A DNA stretch of 64,000 bases from Sinotaia quadrata (Eukaryota > Mollusca > Gastropoda > Architaenioglossa > Viviparidae), in assembly GCA_028829895.1 (NCBI GenBank), contig CM054184.1:23353701-23417700 (forward strand), written 5' to 3'. Below are positions 1 through 12,800 of the stretch, one piece after another; position 1 is the first letter of the stretch, and every line of letters starts with the position of its first letter. A program made the translations under genes and the position numbers. The notes beneath the pieces are model-generated. The model saw nothing but the letters and a program-made list of their open reading frames with translations. It made no database searches and was not told where the DNA came from.

Positions 1-490
1 TGTGAAAATTGTGTGTAAGAATATATGGTTGACAATTAAATTTATTTTGTTTCTATGAGGAATAGGGTTGTACTTAAGGAAACAAATGTGCATATGTCAC
101 AACATTGGCAGATATTTATCTTTGCACATACAACCAACCAAGTAGTAAGCAAATTTAGAAAGATAGCAATTCCATGAATGAAAATTCAAACTCGTCCAGC
201 ACAGATTTATCAAACTTCAAATAAATTTTCAATCTAAGTAAACAAACAAACATATTCATCAACACAACAGTCACCTTAATTTTAAAATGGACCGTTCCAG
301 CTTTCTAAAATTTAATATTTACATTAGGCAGTCTCAAAACCGCTGTTTTACAAGGTAAAAATGCACAAAGAAATGCAAATTAGCTAAACTTTATCACACA
401 GGTTTTCTTCACACTTAACCCGAACTATTTTAATTTGAAATAAAGATTTATGCTTCATCTTTCAAATTTTTTTAACTTTATTATTGTATC

Positions 491-2165
491 TGTTACATGT
501 CCAGTATTTATTTAAAGACCCTGCTTAGGAATTTTACAGAAACTTTAATTTAATTAGATAAATTAATTTCTCCCTTTTCCCTAAACAGACTGGTTGCTCA
601 AATTATCTTTCGTCTCATATGAAAATGCGCCTTTGTAGTACAGACAAACAGATTCACGAACAGACAACTTGTGTACAATAGCCGGTTTGGAAACCGTTAA
701 CACTCTCTTAAATCTTTAGGTTCATTCAGCTCAGTCGATCCCCCCTCCAAACCACGAATTAGGTCTATATGCATAAAAATTCACTACGAAAGAGGTATTA
801 ACAAATAAAGAATTTAATAGTTAATATTTAACAATAACAATCAATTATGAAGACACAGCTTCAGATCTAAACTAAGGCGAGTATAATCGGCTTGACTATT
901 ACTGTTTAAAAGTTAGTTTTGCCAGCACTTTCGATTGAATCAGACTTCGGGTTGTAGTTACTCAACTTTCTCAGTAGTCTTGATATACACGTGGTCTAAG
1001 GACAGTTTGATCCTTCCACGTATCAAGCGATGCTTGCAGGTGCGACTGTAGTTCCAGTAACCTTGTTGTCCCCTCGACTTGTTACACTAGCGATCCATCA
1101 TCTCACAGCACCAACAACAATGGCGACACGGAATTGTACATCGTTCATCAGAGTTGCACGAAGAAACACGCCATGCACTCATTGTGATGCAAAGGTGGCA
1201 ATAATACGTAGAACGTATTATAAGGCTGAGGATAAGAATCCACGCTGAAAATACAAGTGTGGTTCTATAAGTGATTTGCGTTTTACATTCGCAAACCATC
1301 CAAGCATGTGTGATTGATACAACGCACTTAGTTTTAAATCTTCGACTATCGTCGATTTTACAATATATTTATATTCATAAAAGATACAATATAATTCACA
1401 TGTGTGTTATTTTTAACATTACATGAACGTATGAATTTCCAAACATTTACTTCATCAAAAAATGGAATTCATACAAGGAGAATAAAATATAATTCAAATT
1501 AAGTATGAGCGCTTTACAATTAACAATGAAATTACATGCAAGAGAAACATTTGAATTACATGAAAATTCGCAACGTGCACAGACGTTTTTTCTGCGGCAC
1601 AAGAGAATTAAGGTTTATACAAATTAAAGTCAAAAGGTTACAATTAATTTATATACAATGAAATCTTTAGGCTTTAGTCATTCTATCGATCACGTATGCT
1701 TGGAGGAGAATTATGGTAATTCGCACAAAATACATACATAAATTCATATACAAAAATACAAATAGTAAAATGCAATAACATTGTAAGAAGTAGACGTGTT
1801 ACCTTCTTAAAGTAGATTTTACTGCACAAGACGGGTTCCTATGTTCCTATGTTCCTTCCGACTCAGCAAGATTTCAGCGACCAAGATGCTCGAGAGCTAG
1901 GTGTATGTCGACCGGTTTGCGTTATGAGTAAAGAATATTATCGCGTCAAGAGTATTTATTGTAGTGCATGAATGTATCACGTGACTAGAACTTTCTCGAA
2001 TGCTGTCTAAAGTTACATAACAAGGGATGAACTCACTATTGTTTTTTCCTCATGCGGTGCATGACGGTAGGGTTCAAACAAAGGAATTCAATTCGAATAT
2101 GATATTCGAGTTTCGGATGTGGGTCACAAGTTCATGACAAGAATTCTGGTCAGAAGTCTGTCACA
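491..2165. repeat. solo LTR with 5-bp target duplication GTATC
   Basis: A segment that starts TGTTACATG and ends GTCTGTCACA (TG...CA, with TGTNACA at both ends in inverted form) is flanked on both sides by GTATC (486-490 and 2166-2170). Its CpG content and composition differ from the flanks. No internal retrotransposon genes or second LTR are present. The short open frames near 1030-1299 on both strands are not recognisable. Boundaries rest on a single 5-bp repeat and termini found by eye. Confidence 0.6.
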
Positions 2166-2170
2166 GTATC

Positions 2171-3159
2171 CATGAACTTTGATGAAAATAATGTAAATAA
2201 TAAAAATAGATCAACTACAGCGTCATAGCCCCAAAAATTAAAATTCACATTTCTGGTACCATCTGTTAACAATTAGGCTTGATCTCTACAGGTATGCAAC
2301 CTAAAATCTGGTTAAATAGGGAATAAAGAAACTCTCTATAATTGTGTGTTAATGAATAACTAAATAATTTCTAAAAGTAAAAAGTTCAACACATTTTTCA
2401 AATAAAATGTTTGCTTATCACACACAATTAAAGAAAATATATACCATTTTCTACAGCATTTCAAATTCTTTTCAATAAAACAAAATAGTTTGTAGTTATT
2501 GATCCATAAAGTTCAAACTAACAGAAAATCTAATTAGCAATCTACTCGTCAGTCATGATTTCTATTCATGCGATGTACTCATGCTAATACCAACATTTCT
2601 GTCATTTACGAACAACTGAAAACCTTTTATCAGTAAGGTCTGTTTGTAAAGATTTAATAATGCTAACTTTCTTCTATGATTATTTTTCAATAGCATTCAT
2701 CTATTTCTAAAGGTATAATGATTGATTTCTTTCCCTCTGAAATACAATTTCTTGAATATATAGTCAGCCTGTGCTTGACTTTTCTTGAATGTTGAAAGCA
2801 TGCTATTTTCTTGCAGTGTCATATTTACAGATATTATACATCTCCTGATTTAATTGTCATCGAAGGTAATTTTACTTATTTTGAAACCTAATTTTAATAA
2901 AAAGATAATTTAAAAGGAAAAGAAAGCTCTAGATGCAAAAATAATGAACATTTGGAAAACATAGGTCTGTGAAATGTTTAATCATTTCAAGCATTGGATT
3001 TACTGTAACACTAAGATACTATTTATTTTATTTTTAATGTCTGTTCTTATGTACATATTTTTAAATATATTTTTAACCTCCGTTTTCTTGCAAATCAGGT
3101 TTCACAGTCTTTTAATTTCTTTAGTGGGTATAATATATGAAGAGTAAGCTAACATGAGA
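2171..3159. other. AT-rich sequence without recognised features
   Basis: No reading frame, repeat or element end could be supported in this stretch. Confidence 0.5.
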
Positions 3160-3614
3160 TTTTTTTTAATATTACATTATTTATTAAAATCAGCAGGTTA
3201 ATTAAATTGTAGTTATTCTGCTTAAAGTTTTGAGCAAACAATATTTCTTGTGTATTTTATTTTATTTCTAAAAGTGAAAATTAGCAGATAAGTAGCATAT
3301 AGTCGTCTTCAAAATCTTTTAATTATTAATAGCAATAGATTAATTAAAGTGTGCATTTTACTCTATTGAACTTTTTAAGAATTAATATTTCCTGCATATT
3401 TTTTTTTAATTTTTAAAAGCAAAGATTAGCTGATGAGCACATATAATTTTGTCTTAACATTAGATTTGGGCTAATTAAGGTATGCATTAACTGTACTGAA
3501 CTGTTTAGTAAACTTAATATTTCTTGTTTACTCAGTAAAAGATTTGGGCTAATTAAGGTGTGCAGTAACTGTACTGAACTGTTTAGTAAACTTAATATTT
3601 CTTGTTTACTTTTA
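3160..3614. repeat. diverged tandem array with recent 79-bp duplication
   Basis: Units 3462-3540 and 3541-3614 are near-identical (GGGCTAATTAAGG...AACTGTTTAGTAAAC). Weaker copies with the same order of motifs (AATTAAAGTGTGC, AATATTTCCTG, AAAAGCAAAGATTAGC) precede them. The 121-residue minus-strand open frame here is produced by the repeat and is not a gene. Confidence 0.8.
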
Positions 3615-4299
3615 ATGAAAATTTTATGGTTTAAATATTTTCTGGCATGTTCTTTTTTAGCTAACATTCCAAGTAGCCAACCACCAAAGAGACTGTAAGA
3701 CATGCTTGATTTACAAGATGTGTGTATTATGTATATTATGACACTGGATGTTTTATTGATGAAGATTTTGAAGTTCACAATTCTGTTTCAGATATTTCCT
3801 ACAGATTTGTTATAATGCCCTTGAAAAAAATACACAAAACCCTCCTAGGCATTAATCACATAGCAAATGGGTTAATAGTATATCATTCTGGGATGTATTC
3901 TGTTCATCAGATCTGATGCCATTAATGTTTCTGTTTGTTGTGTTTTTCAAGTAATTTTGTGAAACAAAAGCATGTTTTCCTTTGCAATTTATAACAAAGT
4001 GAAATTTCAATATTGCAGTATTTCTAGTTTTTCTTGTCTAGTTTATTAAAATTGTTGATTGTTTTTCAATATGGCTTATATTTTATTTGTATTGAACTTG
4101 AAAAATCACACAGAACTTTATTAGGTCTAAAAAACATGTTATCACAAATGACAACACTAAATTAATGATAGTGTGACGCAGAAAATGCAAACTATAAAAT
4201 ATTAAATTTGAAAATATTTAATTTTTACTTTTTCTTAATATTTTAGAAAGGGTTTTCTCATGATAAAAGAATTCTTTCATGAAAGGAAACAAAGCTTTT

Positions 4300-4870
4300 G
4301 AAGTAACTGTCTTAGGTAGCCAGGACAAAGGGAAGCACATGTTGAGTTGGTTAGAAACGGGCTGACCTAAACAGGGTGTGGGAGGGTGGACACTCAACAA
4401 GGGTAGGCGATCTACCGAAACACTCTCGCATCTCCAGGCAGACCATGACGACAATACTTCTAAAGACGGTGAACACTTTGGTCTCACAATAGAGTGGGAG
4501 ATTCAAAGACAGACAAACCACCTACAGTCAAGTGCACAGAGACGCATGAGAAGGGAAGACACTTACGATTACGTAACAGATACGCATGACGTAAGGGAAG
4601 AGTGACCACGTATCTCAGAGTCGGGCAGCTTCTAAGGGGTAACCGCGTGCACTAACAACTAGCCTTTCAGCAGACGCACTGAAGCGAGACTATCGAACAA
4701 TAGTCGAGCAGGGAGTGAAATCTATCCTTAGGGCAGATTAGCACGTGGGAATTTACGAATAACTTAAATAGGCCGTCTCGGGGCTGGCTAGCTCATCTGA
4801 CATACCAGGAGATCTCGCGTTCCGTCCTTCCGCGGTTAGAAGCACACAGATTGTCTGAGATGGTAAAAAC
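4300..4870. other. CpG-containing segment of unknown origin
   Basis: This block is clearly less AT-rich than its flanks, contains many CpG dinucleotides and is followed by AATAAA (4889). It has the look of LTR or other element sequence, but I found no matching ends or target duplication. Short open frames on both strands (4218-4487, 4378-4605) are not recognisable. Confidence 0.4.
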
Positions 4871-5110
4871 TTATGTTTTGTACATAAATAAAATCTATCT
4901 TTTTCTTATTGCACTTATAGATTTTCATTAATTAATATGATAGACTGAATGATACTGTAATTGCATTTTTTCTAGCAAGAAGGAAGTAACTTATGTAAAA
5001 AGAATTTTAAATGAGAACTAATGTTAAAATTGCAGGTTTGTGATATTTTAATTCACGAGCCTGATGCGTAGCAAAATTCACTTGTATGTTTACAGCTGAA
5101 GGACACCTAC

Positions 5111-5966
5111 TGTAACACCTACCGTGATGCCTACATCTACACCTAATTGTACTGTAGCGCGCACACTGGTGGAAGAGGACCCGAATGAAAGTTTACTGAG
5201 GGATTCGACTCTGACCACAACCGATTGCAAAGGGCGATCAGGACGAATTTTACGAAGTCTTGTCGACTTGAGGGGACAAGTGCATGAGTACGTGTCGGCA
5301 CTGAAGACCAGAAAGCGTTTGATGTTTGATCTACGTTGGTTGTCATTTGTTGACGAACAGTGCGAACTATTCTGAGTTGGACTGAATTTCGTGGTGTAAA
5401 TTCGGGACATGTGTGAATTCGGATATTCTAACACTAAGGACCTGAGGTAATTTCAGAACTGTTCCAGCAAGCTGTAATTTACGGATATACATACTGGCCG
5501 GGAGCACGCAAATTATCAGGTGATCTAAATCCTTGTTTTGTCTCGTGAAAACCTGTAAATGTTCTGTGATTTTGTTAATTCTTGTATTGTTCTTCCTGTC
5601 TTCAAATTCTTATGAATGTTGTTGTAAATCCTTCTTTTTTTCTATAATGTGTTTCTGAAGTGTGAAAGAGGAATTCTAATTTAATCTCTAATTTCAAAGC
5701 TTGTAAACTTAATTTGTCATTTTCTCTTAAATTAAGAATTGCTAAATTGTATTTTGTTATAAGAGACAGATAGCAGGAAATACTCTTTTTTCTGAAGTAA
5801 TACATTATTTTCTTGAGAGATCTGCGAATCTCGGATTCTGCCTGTGTGAAACCTATTTGAAAGTCTTAAATTTAATTTGTTATTATTCTTTTATATTTTA
5901 ATAAATTTTGTTAAATTTAAAACTTGTTCACTCTATTACGTAACTGAGGTAAATGTGTAGGTGACA
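5111..5966 (+). mobile_element. 5' LTR of a truncated LTR retrotransposon
   Basis: The block runs from TGTAACACCTACC to TGTGTAGGTGACA, with inverted ends TGT-ACACC / GGTGACA. It carries AATAAA about 65 bp before its end and is followed directly by a primer-binding-site-like sequence. The order LTR then PBS fixes plus-strand orientation. No gag-pol or 3' LTR follows, so the element is truncated after about 300 bp of leader. Confidence 0.65.
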
Positions 5967-5977
5967 TGGGGGCTCGT
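5967..5977 (+). promoter_or_regulatory. primer binding site for tRNA-Pro
   Basis: TGGGGGCTCGT immediately follows the LTR-terminal CA and is identical to the first 11 nt of the tRNA-Pro primer site used by gammaretroviruses and some Gypsy elements. The next bases diverge from the full 18-nt site. Confidence 0.6.
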
Positions 5978-6250
5978 TAAAAAATCAACGTAATTTACGT
6001 TCTGACAAAAAGACAGTCGCGACACATTTCTTAGAGTAAGTCTGTCACCTGAAGGGAGAAAATTGTGAGGGCCTGAAAACGCTTCGAGACTGATAAGAGT
6101 AGGTTCAGTTAGGAGCCGGTTATCTGGACGGGTAACACTTGGGATGGGAGACGTAATTAACAACGTGCCCCAGGGCTTGACCTAGTCATTCCCAGACTGC
6201 AAAAGACAAAGACCCTGTCGTGGACCTAGTGTATGATTGTAGACGGATTG
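5978..6250 (+). mobile_element. leader remnant of the same LTR element
   Basis: This CpG-containing sequence follows the primer site, then gives way to ordinary AT-rich DNA near 6250. No gag start is visible; this is presumably untranslated leader left by truncation. Confidence 0.4.
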
Positions 6251-6770
6251 AAAGTGGAGAGGTAATTAAGTCATATTTAATATCATCTTCATTGGATAAT
6301 CATTGACACTAGCAAATCCATTCACATAACTGGAGTCGTCTGGTAATGTCCTTGGAGTCCATTTCACAGATAGCTATTGTCAAAATTTTTTCTATACAAA
6401 CTTATTTTATCATGATACACATTTTGAGCATAAATTTTTTGTACAATATTAAGTAAAAAAAAAAATAAGTGGGGACTATACATATATCTAACTAATTAAT
6501 GAACTAATGAACTAATGAACTAGTTAACTATCTGATTCATTTTTGTTTTAAAAAATTCAAAAAGAGTCATAATTAAATTGTCAGCTTTGCCTAAAGCTAT
6601 TAAACAAATGATCCAATGAAACAAATAAAATATTTAAAATATATAAATTGTACCAAAATTTACATGCACTAAAAGCTATATAATCAGAAAGGGATCAAAA
6701 AGGAAATAATTATAACTGAAAATGCTGTTCCTAGCTTCTTGCACTGTTTAACACACATGCACTAAAATAC

Positions 6771-6899
6771 CTTCCAGGAAGATATTTGGCAATCTCAGCC
6801 CAACGGTTGCCAAGTCTACGATGGAGCTGATAGATCAGTCGATCTTCCTCTTCTGTCCAGGCTGTCTTTTTAATGTTGGGGTTTAAGTGATTGTGCCAC
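6771..6899 (-). CDS. Myb: Myb exon 5 (R2 end and most of R3)
   Basis: This 129-nt exon has acceptor AAACAG/GTGG and donor GGAAG/GTATTT. It encodes WHNHLNPNIKKTAWTEEED through GNRWAEIAKYLPG and leaves in phase 2 before the expected Arg-Thr-Asp-Asn of the R3 recognition helix. I searched positions 1-6770 by eye for the TDNAIKNHWNS coding block in reverse complement and did not see it, so exon 6 is probably outside the window. Confidence 0.96.
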
Positions 6900-9800
6900 C
6901 TGTTTACATAATAAGGAAATGGAAAGAAAAGTTGATACTTAAAGATGTTACAATTTGTGATGCTAATGCCACCCAGTTATTGGTACAATTATTATTATTA
7001 ATTAATCATCCATAACTAAATTATAAGTGATGAGAATCTTATGTTATTAATAATTCTCCAGAAGACACCATTCGTCTCTCTCACTTGGCGGATATGTGGG
7101 CGCTGTAAACGTTTTCTTTCTTCCACAACATTAAAGACAAACATTTATCATCACACAATATTTCCATAGGTGGAAAACATCTTACCAAAGGAGAAGATAA
7201 ATCTGACTTATTAATGTACATTTAGCAAGCCCCCATCTACCCACTTTTTCTCCAACATAAGGTTATCTATATGTGTAAGAAGGTCAATAAATTTATTAAA
7301 TCAACAATCAAATATACATATAGCAAATACAATGTAAGAGATTACTTAACGTCAGTATTTCCACGAAACTATATTAGAATAATTTTTAATATCTATACAG
7401 TCTCATATCCTAACACACAATTCAACAGAGTCAATACAAATCACAGGATAGTTCTTATCAGAGAACAAAATGGAGTTATTATATAAGCAATAATAGTTTG
7501 TATGTAACCTTGTCTAGATGAAGCCACAAGTCCTTTGCACATTTCGCAACAAAGTCACAAGTTTATTTTCACGTTATTGCTGTCAGTTCCAAGTTTCCAT
7601 ATTGTAGAACACTGATGGGCTGCTATTCTCTCGAGGCTAATCTGGCACTCTGCCATATTAGCTCCCTCAAGCTGAACAACAATTGTAGCAATTACCAGTA
7701 AGTGACTTGTAACAGAAATTCCACAATATAGTCAACATACTTTGCCACCATACATCAACAGAGTGCAGTGTATTCCTTACACTTACTAGGGGTAGATATT
7801 TCTCATGTCTACTACAGTCATAGTGGTTTATAAATCAGTAAACCGGGAGATTCAGGTAAAACAAGAAAAGGCTACTTATTCCCTGTAAAATATAATCAAG
7901 AAACAAATGCTAAGTTTCCGGTATATTCATCTTTAACTCCATTCTCTCTTGCATTCAAGTCTCAACTAATAGTTTCCTGCAATAGTATTTATTAGCCGAT
8001 ACACGAACACAACATAATAAATACAGCAAAATAGTTTATGAACAGGTTCACTAGAAACAAAAATGTCAAGTGTTAAGCATACTACATATAAACATATTTT
8101 TAGAAATAATAGTCTACTCACATCATACATCTCTACATAAAATGCAAGTATAACACATCAATAACAAAAATGCATAAAATATTTTTATGCCCATTCTCTT
8201 TCAATCAATCAGTTAACTCACCATTAAGCTAATAGTTGCCTTTCATGACTGGACTTCTTGTCACGCCAAATTCAAAGTGTTTAGACAATAGAATTCTTTT
8301 ACAGCAGGAAACTTTTGATCTCAGCCCATTGGCTGGTCTCCTTGTAAATCTAAACCATTGGATAATAAAAACTACTCATCCACCTAAAACCGGTTTAGAT
8401 TACATCAGCGAGTCTTTGCCTGAGTTGTTTACTTCCAACTTGATAATTAAAAATTATCAGCTCAAGCAAATTGCGCCCATGGTCAGGTCACTTTGACATT
8501 CAACAATTTATATAACAATTAAGTTTAGAAATAGGGATAGGCAAATTTACTCTGCCACACAATTTTTGCAGAAAGTGGCAAATTTTATCCCAATAATTCA
8601 TTTACACTTATACAAGCAAACGCTATTAAAAGAAAGGGCAGTTCAAAGTGCTAAGTCCAACACAATACATTTGCAAAATGTATCTCAAGTCATTATGTAC
8701 CTTAAAAAATTTCTGAAAGTCACCCTTTTTTCATTTTAGTTCCCTTTGCTTTATAATAATTTATATTGTGGATAGTTCTTAAATAGATTATTAACAGTTA
8801 AGAAAACTTAATGAGTATCTTAAGTATTTATTTTTAAAATATTTCAAGTTGACTCTAATGTGATAGGCAGCAAGTGGGTAAGATTTTTGTTTTTTTAACC
8901 CACTTGCTGCCTATCACACTAGAGTCAGTGATGTCACTACATAGTGGAAAATTTAATATTTGCAGTTACTGTTTGGAGTGGGAAAATGATAGCAGTACAA
9001 CAACAAAAATTTCTGGAGTCATAGCAGTTTTACTCTAAAAGTAAAAAATATGATTTTTGTTGTGTATGCCAGAAGTGGAGTGAAAGGCTTAATTTAGAAT
9101 GAGCAGAGTACCATTATCTTCCCTCACAGGAAACTATTGTTCCTATTATGTTGGTAGTACTATGAAACAAGAATTTAAAATTGTTCACTGATTTCCATGT
9201 TTTAACTGTTTTGCTCATTTGTTCATCAGAAAACTTAACTAAACTTTTACGGATTGACTGAATTTAAACTTGATTTGGATAGAAACAAATTTATCTAATC
9301 CACTGTGTGCATGTATACATGCATGCAGAGGTTAATTTTCACAGAAAGGCTGACATTTTGCAAGATCAGTAAAATTCAGAGATGACCATACATAAACAGC
9401 CTAAACTTGCAGGAGGCTCCACTATCATACAGTTCACACACTATTTTTATTTATAAATTAAGGTTAATACAACATAAAAATTCAATTTATTTTTATTCAA
9501 TGTTGAGATATTTCTGTATTTTTATATTTAAATGACTTGTTTTCTGCATAGAAAAAAATTACATGTGTGAGATTTATTTTGTTTTTCCTAAACTATTTAA
9601 ATTGCATGAGTATAGTTTGCAATTATCACCACCAATTCTTTTTATAAACATGAAAGGGGCACCTGACAAAAGGGTGTTACCTTTCCTATATGGTTTTAAA
9701 ACTGTTCTCTAATCCTGCCATTTGAGAAATTTTTGCTGCTCAAGTGCTAATGTTGTGAAAAATGCAATTTCACTGATTGGAATAGTTGGTATCCATCATA

Positions 9801-12800
9801 TATATTCATGCAGCTTCAAGCAAAAAGTCAGTCATTCAGTGCAAGATGTTTTGAATGATCCTACTGATAAACGCAAGGCCAGCAGACAAAATTAGTTTTT
9901 AAAAAACAGCAAATCTTCAGTAATGATATAATATACAATGGGTCAATTTGGCAAAATATAAATGAAACTATTTTTAAAATCATTTTCAGCTGCATTAAAA
10001 ACATTTAAAAAGAATTTATTTTTGTTTATTACTGACCTCAAATTATACTTAGGCAAATTGTATTACATTACAAAAGATTGGCATCCTGTATTTGACCATA
10101 AGTAAGTGATCTTTGAAAACCCATAGCAATACAAATAATTATTTCTCTGCAAAGAAATAAACTAAATTTAATATGATGATTTGATTTTTTAAAATAAATA
10201 ATCCCAATTTAAAATCCTAAGGTAAATTATATTTTTGAGGCAAAATACTTTTGTCTCAGGAAAAAGACTGGTCCTTATATCTAGGTAAGCCCACTCGCTA
10301 TATGGAGAGTGGAGACATCACATTGTGACTGATTTCACTCTTTTTCAAAAATGTCTAATTAGAAGAAAGAAATGGGTGAAAATTGTTTTAATAAATAAAG
10401 GAATCTTCCAACGTTAAATATAAGTTTTGTTTGTACATTTGAATGACATATTTATTATGTTTTGATCAATAAACTCACAGCCGGTAAAGCGTACTGAAGT
10501 GCCCGTGGCGAGATTTGAAAATGGCTGACCTCCAACATCGTTTTGGGGTATGCTCACATAACGCGCTATCGGCTTTTCTGTATTCAACCAATAAAAATAA
10601 ATCTTATATCAACGGAAAGCTAAGATAATGACCTTTAACATAAGCATTGGCTCGTTTAAACTTTATAAATTTTTACTGTAGAAAATGAGTGTCCAAATTA
10701 TGTGTTATGTTTGACGCATTATAACTTCGGAACCCATTATCATCTTCAGCCTCCTTTATATTGTTGAAAAGGTACTTTTTTGCCCTTTAAAATGGTATAT
10801 AATATAAACCGGAAGTCTCTATGCAGAAAAAGCGATTTGCAATGAATGCGGGAAACACTAATAGTTTGTTCGCGCTGTTGCCGAAGGTGAAGAGAGATCG
10901 CTATCTTGGACAAGACGTGTATTAAAATGGATCGACTAGACCAGTGGTCCCCAACCCCCGGGCAGCCCAATTTGGTTTATTTCTCTCGGGTTTGTGTGAC
11001 TTTCCATGGACGAGACTGAGCCTGAGCATTCATTCTCCCAGTTGGTGCACAATCATCTGTCTTTGCTTTTAAAGAATTTGAGCTCTACTTCCCAACCAAA
11101 CCAACACACTTTGCTTCGGACCACCGACAAACGCACTCCATCCATCGGACCGCCAGGAGGAGAGTCATGTCAAAGAACCACACCAGACAAGCCAGCATCA
11201 AGCCTCAGCCTTTTAGGGCTGGCAAAAACGCCACTACTGCCCACTCCCCCAAGTGACATTTTACGCGATTCTGAGCCAGTCACAGAAGATGTGGACAGCC
11301 CTTTCTGTTTCACAAATGAGCGCATAGCCCAGCTGAGACAGATACGGCAAAAGAGGCTTGAAGAGGTGCAAACATTAAGAAGTACACAAGGAGAAGACTG
11401 AACAAAATACTGCTGTGAAATCAGCATGCCAACCGAAAATGGGGGCATACGAAAAGTTACCCCCTTCACCTTTACTAGAAACTGAAAACGATGAATTAAA
11501 AAATGTGTTCACTAATTTGCTGTTGACCCTCTTCCACACAAAAACGGAAGATGAACTTACCACTAGACATCAAGCCATCTTAACCGCAATTGGTCTCCAC
11601 AAGATCTTAAACAAGCACCTGACAAGACAATAGGAAAGAAACTACATCAACAGACTGTGAAACACAGTCATACATCATCTGGAAAATAACGCCGACAACA
11701 AAAACACGTTCTTCACAAACGGAAAAGGAGGAAACAATGCGAAAACCAACACAGGAAGACGGCACAACTCAAACAGTCTTTGAAGGAAAAAGCCACGTTT
11801 CCACCCAAACTCTACAAGCCACTACAACAGAACAGGGAATAAACAAACACCAACATCATCTGGAAAATTCCACCTACGGCCAAAGCGAATTCAACTCAAA
11901 CAGCAAAACAAGAAATCAGACAGGCATTCTCGCAAACTCCAAAACTCACAACAGATACTAAGGAAACTCAGACTTTAAGCTCTATCAGCAAAGAAAAAGA
12001 AATTAAAACTACCACCAAAAATAAGAAGAAATGCCAAAAACTCTCCAGCACACAAACGGTAAATATCAAGACGCAAGAAAGAAAAATACAAAACAGAAAA
12101 AGAAGTGAAGACAACTGACACACAGAACAATACAGAAGTCGACAACACTCCAACTACACCACAAGAAACAACAACAATGACTAAATCAATTGCCACCAAT
12201 CCACAGCCAGAGTCACCACCAGGTAGTGCAACAAAGACAACCACAACAGACACACAAGGAAAAACTACAGAACGGAGCCCCAAATCAAAAAGAAGGTGCC
12301 TGCCACAACACATCAGACAACAACAACAGTATCATCTACTACAGCCACAACAGAATCCACAACAATGGCAACGCTGCGACAACAACCACCGCTGACAACA
12401 ACAACGATGGCAGCACGGGGAGCAACATCACATGCAGTGGGAATATTATAACCACCCCATTGTGGATCTAATTCAACTAATGCTTGACCACCTATACTGG
12501 CCACCAACACCTACCTACATACAGCCCAACGGATACCGGGGACATCAACAACAACAGTGCCAAAGACAACAATAACAACAACACCACCACTGGTGAACAT
12601 TACAGGGGGGGTGTGTGTGTGATAATCCCGGGCGCACATACACACTAAGTACAGACGATGTGGTATTAGCCTGGGCTCTGTAAACCCCCTCACCCACCAA
12701 TACAACGGCCACCACAGCACTTAAATTCCTATTGCCATTTCCGACATCCTATCTGTGTGAAGCGGAGTTTTCTGCAGTGACAGCAACCAAAACAAAACAA

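Larger units (their letters stand above)
1..6770 (-). other. Myb: Myb intron 5 (part)
   Basis: No conserved coding block was recognised here. The stretch holds a solo LTR (491-2165), AT-rich filler (2171-3160), a diverged tandem array (3160-3614), filler to about 4300, a CpG-containing unknown segment (4300-4870), a 5' LTR with primer site (5111-about 6250) and filler to 6770. Calling it intron rests on the exon 5 donor and the absence of the next exon; part of it could lie between more distal exons. Confidence 0.6.

Noticed and set aside
3413..3778. 121-codon minus-strand frame
   Set aside because: Covers a tandem duplication; the peptide itself is repeated and has no coding character.
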